From: Candidatus Izemoplasmatales bacterium
GTDB lineage: Bacteria > Bacillota_I > Bacilli_A > Izemoplasmatales > Hujiaoplasmataceae
Assembly (NCBI GenBank): GCA_028699855.1
Contig: JAQVTV010000032.1
Location: 1-8,673 of the forward strand
DNA length: 8,673 nt
Direction of reading: 5' to 3'
How positions within the stretch are numbered: the stretch's first letter is position 1; the number at the start of each line of letters is the position of its first letter. Below the pieces are notes generated by a model that saw only the letters and a list, made by a program, of their open reading frames with translations, was not told where the DNA came from and searched no databases. Position numbers and translations under genes: made by a program. This document shows, one piece after another, positions 1-5,921 of the stretch.

Positions 1-186
1 AAGCGCGGCATATACGATCACCACTATAGGACCCAATATAACTACGATGAAAGCAAGAATGAAGCCAATAACAAGCTACGATCTATACCAATGTCGTATT
101 TTACAATCAGAAATGCTATCAAGATTACTATTTCTCGAGATATCACAAAAAAACATATTATGAATTACCCAATATTTGCTTTTTAA
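1..186 (+). CDS. 3' end of an unrecognised reading frame (partial)
   Basis: Frame 1 is open from the left edge for 61 codons and ends at a TAA at 184-186. The 5' end lies outside the window, so no start can be assigned. The visible C-terminus is polar and tyrosine/asparagine-rich at first (Y-D-H-H-Y near residue 5, then a D-E-S-K-N-E stretch near residue 16). It then becomes basic and hydrophobic (S-Y-F-T-I-R-N-A-I-K) and ends in I-F-A-F. I recognise no domain or catalytic motif. Base composition is AT-rich compared with the operon to the right. An open frame of this length is only weak evidence for a gene in AT-rich DNA, so this may be a real C-terminus, a mobile-element remnant or chance. 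Confidence 0.35.
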   Translation, partial: KRGIYDHHYRTQYNYDESKNEANNKLRSIPMSYFTIRNAIKITISRDITKKHIMNYPIFAF

Positions 187-257
187 GAATGAATTTTTCA
201 CTTCTCCGCTTCCGCCACTATACGAAAATTGGCCTAGGCAACTTTATTTTCCACTTA

Positions 258-281
258 TTTATCATTCCAAAAAACGATAAA
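258..281. repeat. Imperfect inverted repeat, 9-bp arms with one mismatch
   Basis: TTTATCATT at 258-266 pairs with AACGATAAA at 273-281 around the 6-nt loop CCAAAA, with one A.C mismatch. There is no T-tract after it on either strand, so it is not a convincing intrinsic terminator. It lies in AT-rich DNA between the partial frame at the left edge and the transposase-like fragment. Its role is unknown. Confidence 0.3.
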
Positions 282-364
282 CCAACCTCAATTACTATTT
301 TGGATTGGTATGATATTTATGAGTGGGTCGTAGCATCATATGTGTAGGTAGGAGATGGCCAACT

Positions 365-472
365 ATGCCAAGCAATTACTCAAAGTATACGGAAGAAATG
401 CGAGTGCGGGCGGTTCAGCACATTCTAACGCCCCAGATCTTTAGGGAAAGCCTGAAATCGTTTTTGGCTTGA
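365..472 (+). pseudogene. Truncated transposase OrfA-like N-terminus (IS3-type remnant)
   Basis: A 35-codon ORF opens with ATG at 365 and ends at TGA 470-472. AGGAG at 350-354 lies 10 nt upstream. Its first ~21 residues (MPSNYSKYTEEMRVRAVQ and on) resemble the start of IS3/IS-family OrfA transposases, which begin with a short basic segment of the type 'YSxEFRxxAV' before the helix-turn-helix. After about residue 21 the similarity stops and no HTH follows. The frame closes 13 nt before the convergent stop codon of the radical SAM gene. I read it as a decayed or truncated insertion sequence. No terminal inverted repeats or target duplication could be assigned. A chance small ORF remains possible because the resemblance rests on few residues. 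Confidence 0.4.
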
Positions 473-485
473 AGGGGCATGTGTT

Positions 486-1586
486 TTATGATATTTCTTT
501 GAGAATGTCTTGAACCTCTGATTCGTGTTGAAAGAGCGAGCAACCGCCATTGTGTTCGCCACCGACCAACTCCGCCGTTCTTAAGGCTTGGAAAAAGGGC
601 GATTGGAGCACTTCAATCAAGGAATGCGTGTGGAGATTTCGGTCGGAATATGGTGCGAATGGGCACGCTTCGCCATCGCCTTTATAGTTGATGTGGAAAA
701 ACCCTCTCCCGGCAGCGAGACAGCCACCGGATTGTTTTTCGTCTCCAGGAAAAGCCAGGAAAATGAGGTTTTCCCATTTCTTTTTCGCGGTCTGTACCGC
801 TTCATCCAAAAGGTGGCGGGTGGTGTCGTCAAAAGCCAGAGATGCGTAACGCATATCAGCTGGAACATATTCAATCAGAAATACGATTTTACATCCCGAT
901 GCTTCGTGGGGATGTAAGAACGGATCGCTCATCACTTCATTGAGGTTCTTGGTTGTGATAGTGATCGAGGCACCGAAGAGGATATTCAGTTGATTCAGTC
1001 GGGTAACGCTTGCGTGGATCAGCGCACTCACGCCTTGACCGCGCCGCTCATCGGTTGTATGATCGTCTCCTTCAATACTGATCATGGGAATCAGATTGCG
1101 GTATTGATTGAAAACTTCGAGACGTTCACCATCGATCAAGGTTGCGTTGGTAAATACCGGAAAGATCATATTGGGGAAACGGGATGCGATATGGAGTATT
1201 TCCATCCTCAGCAAAGGCTCGCCTCCGGCAAGCAAGCAAAAAGATACGCCGAGATTTGAGGCTTGTTGAAATATGTGGTTCCACTCAAAGGGTGTGAGTT
1301 CCAATGCGTCAAGCTGGTCGTGACATTGACCATTTGCCCTGGCGTAGCAACCCGCGCAAGCGAGATTGCATTGGGGCGTGATGCTGGCAATCAAAAATGC
1401 CGGAACATGCAATCCGCTTTTTTCGTGATGGCGCCGTTTCTTGGCATTGTCTCGATTGTGTTTGGCGTATTGGCGTAAAAAATGTGCCGTACGCGGATTC
1501 TCCATACTGTGAAACATGGCGTCTTTGATGAGTTTTGTGATTCCTCGGTTGAGATATTCAACAAGAGAAAAGGGAGCGTGGGGCAT
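486..1586 (-). CDS. Radical SAM protein of unknown function, SPASM-like cysteines
   Basis: This 366-residue protein belongs to the radical SAM superfamily, which uses a [4Fe-4S] cluster and S-adenosylmethionine to start radical reactions. The cluster motif CxxxCxxC is at C73, C77 and C80 in the context CNLACAGCYAR, and a GGEP SAM-binding motif is at 121-124. The C-terminal third has further conserved-looking cysteines (C289, C308, C349) around an AAGRGFFHIN segment and a final GGC, consistent with an auxiliary cluster but not the full SPASM pattern. The N-terminal ~60 residues are basic. The open frame extends to 1769, but ATG at 1586 has GAGGAG (1594-1599) 7 nt upstream on the minus strand, and a promoter and palindrome lie in the extended part, so I chose this start. 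It resembles an uncharacterised clostridial-type radical SAM family. Its substrate is unknown. It is divergent from the uronate operon and probably not part of it. Confidence 0.85.
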   Translation of the reverse strand: MPHAPFSLVEYLNRGITKLIKDAMFHSMENPRTAHFLRQYAKHNRDNAKKRRHHEKSGLHVPAFLIASITPQCNLACAGCYARANGQCHDQLDALELTPFEWNHIFQQASNLGVSFCLLAGGEPLLRMEILHIASRFPNMIFPVFTNATLIDGERLEVFNQYRNLIPMISIEGDDHTTDERRGQGVSALIHASVTRLNQLNILFGASITITTKNLNEVMSDPFLHPHEASGCKIVFLIEYVPADMRYASLAFDDTTRHLLDEAVQTAKKKWENLIFLAFPGDEKQSGGCLAAGRGFFHINYKGDGEACPFAPYSDRNLHTHSLIEVLQSPFFQALRTAELVGGEHNGGCSLFQHESEVQDILKEIS

Positions 1587-1593
1587 GCGTGGT

Positions 1594-1599
1594 CTCCTC
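1594..1599 (-). promoter_or_regulatory. Ribosome binding site that fixes the radical SAM start
   Basis: On the minus strand GAGGAG lies 7 nt upstream of the ATG at 1586. None of the upstream in-frame ATG codons (for example those at 1652 and 1631) that I inspected has a comparable Shine-Dalgarno, so the long N-terminal extension of the open frame is unlikely to be translated. Confidence 0.75.
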
Positions 1600-1603
1600 A
1601 AAA

Positions 1604-1622
1604 GAATACGTACAACGTATTC
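1604..1622. promoter_or_regulatory. Perfect 8+3+8 palindrome, probable operator in the radical SAM leader
   Basis: GAATACGT (1604-1611), spacer ACA, then ACGTATTC (1615-1622) is an exact inverted repeat with a 3-nt spacer. It sits between the predicted -10 box and the Shine-Dalgarno of the minus-strand radical SAM gene, around or just after the expected transcription start. Size, symmetry and position fit a dimeric repressor operator of the TetR type. No regulator gene is in the window, so the binding protein is unknown. Confidence 0.55.
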
Positions 1623-1636
1623 ATCAGTCATTCTTA

Positions 1637-1657
1637 CCTTAATATAAACCATTAAGG
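1637..1657. repeat. Perfect 7-bp inverted repeat over the -10 box
   Basis: CCTTAAT (1637-1643) and ATTAAGG (1651-1657) form exact 7-bp arms around a 7-nt spacer. The repeat covers the predicted minus-strand -10 element, so a protein bound here would block initiation. It differs in sequence from the palindrome at 1604-1622. Confidence 0.4.
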
Positions 1658-1669
1658 CAAGTGATGCAA
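1641..1669 (-). promoter_or_regulatory. Candidate sigma-A promoter of the radical SAM gene
   Basis: On the minus strand TTGCAT (1669-1664) and TATATT (1646-1641) are separated by exactly 17 nt. The -10 matches the consensus at 5 of 6 positions and the -35 keeps the TTG. Transcription would start close to 1634, just upstream of the palindrome at 1604-1622. Confidence 0.5.
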
Positions 1670-1784
1670 TAGAAAACGACGGCTTGATGAATTTTTTCTT
1701 GATGCAATGGCAAAGCAAGAACGCCATATCCGTACGAAATAACGGACGCCGTTTACATTTTTTTGTCATCTCAGGCGGATTATA

Positions 1785-1813
1785 TTGTTATTTGTCTCTG
1801 GATTTGGTACACT
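1785..1813 (+). promoter_or_regulatory. Candidate promoter of the hexuronate operon
   Basis: TTGTTA (1785-1790) and TACACT (1808-1813) are 17 nt apart, and TGG before the -10 gives an extended -10 (TGnTACACT). An alternative pair is TTGTCA (1763-1768) with TGTTAT (1786-1791), also 17 nt apart. Both lie upstream of the uxaE-like gene at 1850. I cannot decide between them from sequence alone. Confidence 0.4.
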
Positions 1814-1837
1814 TGATGTGTATGGAAGCGTTTATCA
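1808..1837. promoter_or_regulatory. Possible operator and cre-like site upstream of uxaE
   Basis: TACAC (1808-1812) and GTGTA (1818-1822) form a short 5-bp inverted repeat over the predicted -10. It is followed by TGGAAGCGTTTATCA (1823-1837), which resembles a CcpA catabolite-responsive element around a central CG but is one base long and mismatched on the right side. Control by a uronate-responsive repressor and carbon catabolite repression would make sense for a sugar-acid operon, but both matches are weak. Confidence 0.25.
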
Positions 1838-1849
1838 CGGAGGTACGTA

Positions 1850-3337
1850 ATGGCAAGTATTGATGATTTATTAACCGCAATGCCCGATTTGGTCAACTGT
1901 GCATGTTTTGATGTTTATCCCAAATCAGTCAACTGGGTGGATAATACATGGGTGTTCATGATTCAAGAAGAAGCGGACATGATTGTCGCATCCGGAGAAA
2001 GAGCCGCGGAATTTGAAGGAGTGTTTGTGGATTGTGGCGGTGTGAGCTGTATCAAGGCTCCGTTGTCTCATATCAATGCGAAAGCGCTGCGACGACTTTT
2101 TTCATTCACCGCTCCGATTCCAGTATTGACAAAGGACCGTAGTTTTGGGGTGGGAGACCGGCTTGGTATCGCAACTCCAGGACATATACAAGCGTTTGAA
2201 TCCTATGACGCATATCCGATTTTCGCGCAACAATCGATCCGCGAATTGAACATGACGCACAGAACGTATCACGATGTGCTTGATGTCGTGAGTTTCGCGG
2301 TGTTTCGCGAGGGGTATAAACGCGGTTTTGGCGCAGACGGCGATCATTTGAAGAAACCTGAAGAGATCAAGTATGCGCTTGATCTTGGATATTCGATGAT
2401 TACGCTGGATTGTAGCGAGCATATCGATAATCGCGTGGTGGAAATGTCTGATCAGGAAGTATGCCAAAAGGCACACGTGGATCCGGAGATGAAACGACGC
2501 TATCTAGGGCAATCGATCACCATTGAAGGCGAGACGATCTCCTTTTCGGAAGTCGAGCTCAGTCGCAACGTTCTCGTGTATGGCAAAGCGATCGATTTTG
2601 CTAGCGCGATGTATGACCGTTTTTTCAAGGACGGACAATATCAAGCGAATTTCGAGATATCGATAGATGAGACCGAGACGCCCACCACGCCGCAACAACA
2701 CTATTTTGTCGCGAGCGAACTGATGAATCGCGGTGTGAAGATTGACACATTGGCACCACGTTTTTGTGGTGAGTTTCAAAAGGGTGTGGATTATATCGGA
2801 GATATCGATCAGTTCACGAAGGAACTCAAGATTCATGCGGCGATCAGCCGTCATTTCGGATACAAGCTTTCGATCCATTCGGGATCCGATAAGTTTTCGG
2901 TCTTTGCCTTGATTGGCCACTATACCCGAGGCCGGTTCCATGTGAAAACTGCCGGGACCAATTGGCTAGAAGCGATGAGGGCTGTGGCGATGATCGATCC
3001 AGACTTATATCGGGAAATCCATCACTTCGCCTTGGAGTCGTTTGCGGAAGCAAAGAAGTTCTATCACGTGACAACGCACATCGACCGCATTCCGGAAGTC
3101 GATGAACTGCGGTCAGAAGATTTGCCCAAGCTGTTTGAAGATAACGACGCCAGACAGTTGATCCATATCACCTATGGTTTCATCTTGAATGCTAAGAATC
3201 CAGATGGATCATATCGTTTCAAAGACAGAATGTATCGCTTATGGCGCAATCATCAAGCGGTCTATCATGATTTGCTCAAACAACATATAGGCAAGCATCT
3301 TGAGTTGCTTTATTCTGGATTCAAAAAATCGAATTGA
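1850..3337 (+). CDS. uxaE: Tagaturonate/fructuronate epimerase (UxaE family)
   Basis: This 495-residue protein matches the UxaE family, first described in Thermotoga maritima. The family epimerises D-tagaturonate to D-fructuronate and so merges galacturonate breakdown with the glucuronate branch. Family-typical stretches are GADGDHLK (161-168), LDCSEH (186-191), an acidic IDETETPTTPQQ segment (272-283), RFCGEFQKGVDYIGD (304-318), SIHSGSDKFS (341-350) and KTAGTNW (366-372). The histidine- and aspartate-rich motifs suit a metal-dependent active site, although I cannot assign ligands individually. Length is usual for the family. No signal peptide is visible, so it is cytoplasmic. GGAGG at 1839-1843 lies 6 nt before the ATG. 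It is the first gene of the operon, and the sugar kinase starts 14 nt after its stop. The family assignment is firm, and the epimerase activity is inherited from it. Confidence 0.88.
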   Translation: MASIDDLLTAMPDLVNCACFDVYPKSVNWVDNTWVFMIQEEADMIVASGERAAEFEGVFVDCGGVSCIKAPLSHINAKALRRLFSFTAPIPVLTKDRSFGVGDRLGIATPGHIQAFESYDAYPIFAQQSIRELNMTHRTYHDVLDVVSFAVFREGYKRGFGADGDHLKKPEEIKYALDLGYSMITLDCSEHIDNRVVEMSDQEVCQKAHVDPEMKRRYLGQSITIEGETISFSEVELSRNVLVYGKAIDFASAMYDRFFKDGQYQANFEISIDETETPTTPQQHYFVASELMNRGVKIDTLAPRFCGEFQKGVDYIGDIDQFTKELKIHAAISRHFGYKLSIHSGSDKFSVFALIGHYTRGRFHVKTAGTNWLEAMRAVAMIDPDLYREIHHFALESFAEAKKFYHVTTHIDRIPEVDELRSEDLPKLFEDNDARQLIHITYGFILNAKNPDGSYRFKDRMYRLWRNHQAVYHDLLKQHIGKHLELLYSGFKKSN

Positions 3338-3351
3338 GAAGGTGATGGCTT

Positions 3352-4425
3352 GTGAAATTTAAAGAGAACGCAAAATACGACTTATTGGCACCTTCGAGCA
3401 TGGGGGTGCGCATCACGCCGCTTGATCGTCAGAGTGTCCATACGAGCGCGCTATATCAGATGCAGGCGACCAGCGCCGAAACAAATGTGTTGAGCATCTC
3501 AGCCGCTTTGGGTCTGTCCACAAAAGTCTTGACCGCTTTCGTGAGTGGCAGTCCGATTGCGGCGTTGATCAAAGCGGATTTGCGGAAACGGAACATTTGT
3601 TATGAAGGCAAGGAGTTCGACCAAGGCGGGCCATGGGGATATCGGCATCAGTTCAACATCGCGGATTCGGGATATGGATTAAGAGCGCCCAGAGTCCATA
3701 ACGACCGTGCGGGCGAAGTCGGCAAAATGCTCCGCATGGATGATTTTGATATGGAGCGCTTGTTTCAAACAGAAGGCGTGAGATTGATTCACCTTTCAGG
3801 GTTGATTGCGGCGCTTTCTGTGGAGACGGGACAGTTTTGTCTTGAGTTGGCAAGAAAGGCAAAAGAGACAGGAACCAAAATTTCCTTTGATTTGAATCAC
3901 CGTGCTTCATTTTGGAAAAACCGCGAAGCGGAGCTTCGGGCAATATTTACTGAAATCGCTTCTATCAGCGATATCCTCATCGGGAACGAAGAGGATTTTC
4001 AGCTCGCGCTGGGAATCAAAGGTCCCGAAGCGGGCGGGAAGGACATCAAGGCAATGATGGATCATTTCCAATCCATGATCCATCAAGCAAAGCAGGCTTT
4101 TCCGCATGTGTCCGTGTTTGCGACGACCTTACGCGAAGTGATCAGCGCGAATGAGCACTTGTGGGGGGCAATCATGTCGAATGGAGACGAATGGAATATC
4201 GTCGAGCCCAGACCCATTCAAGTCCTCGACCGAATCGGCGGCGGTGACGGATTTGTCGGTGGCATGCTATATGGCCTCCTTAAAGGCTGGACTCCGGAAA
4301 AAGCCATGCAGTTCGCTTGGGCGAGCGGTGCGCTTGTGACCACGCTATTGGATGATTTCGGCACACCCCAGGACGAAGAACAGATTTTCAGCATTTGGGA
4401 AGGAAACGCGCGCGTCCGTCGCTGA
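3352..4425 (+). CDS. PfkB-family sugar-acid kinase, predicted gluconate (or KDG) kinase
   Basis: This 357-residue cytoplasmic kinase belongs to the PfkB/ribokinase family. The N-terminal lid region carries SAETNV (41-46) in place of the usual GAEANV. FDLNHR is at 179-184, GNEEDF at 211-216, and the C-terminal anion-hole motif DRIGGGDGF at 293-301 has D299 as the predicted catalytic base. It is slightly longer than typical 2-keto-3-deoxygluconate (KDG) kinases, which it resembles. The operon contains neither a mannonate dehydratase to make KDG nor a KDPG aldolase, but does contain 6-phosphogluconate dehydrogenase immediately downstream, so phosphorylation of D-gluconate to 6-phosphogluconate is the better contextual prediction. 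Translation starts at GTG 3352, preceded by AAGGTGAT (3339-3346). The nearby ATG at 3345 is out of frame and stops at once. The fold is certain, the substrate uncertain. Confidence 0.85.
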   Translation: MKFKENAKYDLLAPSSMGVRITPLDRQSVHTSALYQMQATSAETNVLSISAALGLSTKVLTAFVSGSPIAALIKADLRKRNICYEGKEFDQGGPWGYRHQFNIADSGYGLRAPRVHNDRAGEVGKMLRMDDFDMERLFQTEGVRLIHLSGLIAALSVETGQFCLELARKAKETGTKISFDLNHRASFWKNREAELRAIFTEIASISDILIGNEEDFQLALGIKGPEAGGKDIKAMMDHFQSMIHQAKQAFPHVSVFATTLREVISANEHLWGAIMSNGDEWNIVEPRPIQVLDRIGGGDGFVGGMLYGLLKGWTPEKAMQFAWASGALVTTLLDDFGTPQDEEQIFSIWEGNARVRR

Positions 4426-4430
4426 CGTTT

Positions 4431-4437
4431 AGGGAGG
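4431..4437 (+). promoter_or_regulatory. Ribosome binding site that fixes the gnd start
   Basis: AGGGAGG lies 8 nt upstream of the ATG at 4446 and 6 nt after the stop of the kinase gene. It excludes the in-frame ATG at 4395, which would overlap the kinase gene by 31 nt and add 17 basic residues unlike the family. Confidence 0.8.
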
Positions 4438-4445
4438 TTATAGAT

Positions 4446-5900
4446 ATGAGACTGGCAGATATCGGTATGATCGGCCTGGCTGTTATGGGCGAGAACCTTG
4501 TCATGAACTTGGAATCCAAGGGCTTTGTCGTTGCCGGTTACGATATTGATTCCGCACGTGTCAAAGATTTCAGGAATGGTCGGGCACAAGGGAAAAATAT
4601 CGACTTGTTTGATGATCTTGATCGGTTCGTGAAGCATCTTCAGCGCCCGCGCAAGGTCATGATGATGATCAAGGCGGGACGTCCCGTCGATGAAGTAATC
4701 GAAAAACTCATACCTTTGCTCGAGAAAGGGGACGTCATCATCGATGGCGGGAACTCGCATTTTCTTGATACTACGCGGCGTACTCGATACGTCGAAAGCA
4801 AAGGTTTATTGTTTATAGGAACCGGCGTCTCCGGCGGAGAAGACGGGGCATTGCTCGGGCCTTCGATCATGCCCGGAGGCTCGAATGCGGCATGGCCGCT
4901 TGTGAAACCGATATTTCAAGCCATTTGTGCCGAGGTGGACGGAGGCGCGAAGTGTTGTGATTGGGTTGGCGAAGATGGAGCCGGTCACTTTGTAAAAATG
5001 GTTCATAACGGGATCGAGTACGGTGACATTCAACTCATTTCTGAAGCCTATCACTTGTTAAAGAATGTGTTGGGAATGTCGGCCGATGAAATGCATCTCG
5101 TATTTCAAAAATGGAACGAGACGGAACTCGATAGTTACTTGATAGAAATCACCGCCGATATCCTAGCGTTCAAAGATCATGATGGCTCCCCGCTCATCGA
5201 TCGAATCCTTGATACGGCGGGACAAAAGGGAACTGGCAAATGGACGGCGAATGCGTCCCTTGATACGGCCGTTCCTTTGACATTGATCACCGAAGCGGTC
5301 TATGCGCGGTTCCTGTCTTCGATGAAAACGGAACGCATGGAAGCAGCGAAGGTTTTTCCTCATGAACCCCAGGTGTTTGAAGGCGATAAGGCGGCATTCG
5401 TCGCGTCGGTAAGAGACGCCCTATATGCTGCGAAAATCATTTCATATGCCCAAGGCTATGCATTGATGAAGGCTGCAGCCAAGGAGTACGAGTGGAACTT
5501 GAATTATGGCGGCATCGCACTGATGTGGCGCGGAGGATGTATCATCCGTTCTGCTTTTTTGAGTGAAATCAAAGTCGCTTTTGATAGAAATCCGGATTTG
5601 ACGAACTTGTTGCTCGACCCGTTTTTCGCATCAGCGATCCAATCTCGGACGAAGCCATGGCGTCATGTCATCACCACCGCGATCGCCCACGGAATCCCCG
5701 TCCCCGCGATGAGTTCTGCCTTGGCGTATTTTGACGGCTATCGAACCGAACGGCTGCCGGCGAATCTGTTGCAGGCACAACGCGACTATTTCGGTGCGCA
5801 TACCTATGAGCGCGTGGATCAGCCCAGAGGCGTGTTTCATCACACCAATTGGACAGGACGTGGCGGTACAACCGCTTCAACGACATATAATGCCAAATAA
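4446..5900 (+). CDS. gnd: 6-phosphogluconate dehydrogenase, decarboxylating, probably NAD-preferring
   Basis: This 484-residue enzyme oxidises and decarboxylates 6-phosphogluconate to ribulose-5-phosphate and CO2. The Rossmann motif is GLAVMG (10-15). The substrate region has GTGVSGGEDGA (125-135) and GPSIMPGG (138-145). The catalytic segment KMVHNGIEYGD has K184, H187, N188 and E191, equivalent to E. coli K183, H186, N187 and E190. The family signature LDTAGQKGTGKW is at 255-266, and the C-terminal LLQAQRDYFGAHTYER (441-456) is also conserved. At the end of beta-2, where the NADP-specific E. coli enzyme has N33-R34, this protein has D33-I34-D35, which suggests NAD rather than NADP. The tail after residue ~470 (GRGGTTAST) is longer than in E. 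coli. Its place in a uronate operon makes it the final step that feeds carbon into the pentose phosphate pathway. Function is near certain; the cofactor is inferred. Confidence 0.95.
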   Translation: MRLADIGMIGLAVMGENLVMNLESKGFVVAGYDIDSARVKDFRNGRAQGKNIDLFDDLDRFVKHLQRPRKVMMMIKAGRPVDEVIEKLIPLLEKGDVIIDGGNSHFLDTTRRTRYVESKGLLFIGTGVSGGEDGALLGPSIMPGGSNAAWPLVKPIFQAICAEVDGGAKCCDWVGEDGAGHFVKMVHNGIEYGDIQLISEAYHLLKNVLGMSADEMHLVFQKWNETELDSYLIEITADILAFKDHDGSPLIDRILDTAGQKGTGKWTANASLDTAVPLTLITEAVYARFLSSMKTERMEAAKVFPHEPQVFEGDKAAFVASVRDALYAAKIISYAQGYALMKAAAKEYEWNLNYGGIALMWRGGCIIRSAFLSEIKVAFDRNPDLTNLLLDPFFASAIQSRTKPWRHVITTAIAHGIPVPAMSSALAYFDGYRTERLPANLLQAQRDYFGAHTYERVDQPRGVFHHTNWTGRGGTTASTTYNAK

Positions 5901-5921
5901 CCATTCAAGGAGGATATTTCT

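Larger units (their letters stand above)
1..485. other. AT-rich left flank, gene-poor
   Basis: This stretch has no complete, well-supported gene. It contains an open frame running in from the left edge (to 186), an imperfect inverted repeat (258-281) and a short transposase-like fragment (365-472). By hand count GC over the first 180 bases is about one third, falling to about a quarter at 121-180, while the operon looks closer to one half. The flank therefore looks like a decayed mobile-element or junk region next to the chromosome-like genes. Confidence 0.5.

Noticed and set aside
189..347. 52-codon ORF in the AT-rich flank (starts M-N-F-S-L-L)
   Set aside because: No Shine-Dalgarno, no recognisable motif, and a short ORF is expected by chance in AT-rich DNA.
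430..478. Nested inverted repeats (GCCCC/GGGGC outside, AAGCC/GGCTT inside) near the 3' end of the radical SAM gene, considered as a terminator
   Set aside because: The arms are only 5 bp with a large loop and unpaired bulges, and neither strand has a T-tract after the stem.
588..1478. Plus-strand ORFs across the radical SAM gene (for example 588-917, 990-1259, 1263-1478)
   Set aside because: They are antisense shadows of the minus-strand gene, which has clear cluster and SAM motifs, and the plus-strand products have no recognisable domains.
1741..1764. AACGG-ACG-CCGTT hairpin followed by seven T residues, considered as a plus-strand terminator
   Set aside because: The stem is only 5 bp and the T-run is offset by several bases. 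It lies upstream of the predicted operon promoter in a divergent region with no plus-strand transcript to end.
1587..1769. N-terminal extension of the radical SAM open frame by 61 residues
   Set aside because: GAGGAG precedes the ATG at 1586, and the extension region contains the promoter and palindromes. The extra residues look like translated intergenic DNA.
2102..3074. Minus-strand ORFs across the uxaE gene
   Set aside because: They are antisense to a well-conserved coding sequence, with no motifs or supporting ribosome binding sites.
4395..4445. Upstream in-frame ATG that would extend Gnd by 17 residues
   Set aside because: It overlaps the kinase gene, has no ribosome binding site and adds basic residues before the Rossmann motif. 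The ATG at 4446 has AGGGAGG at 8 nt.
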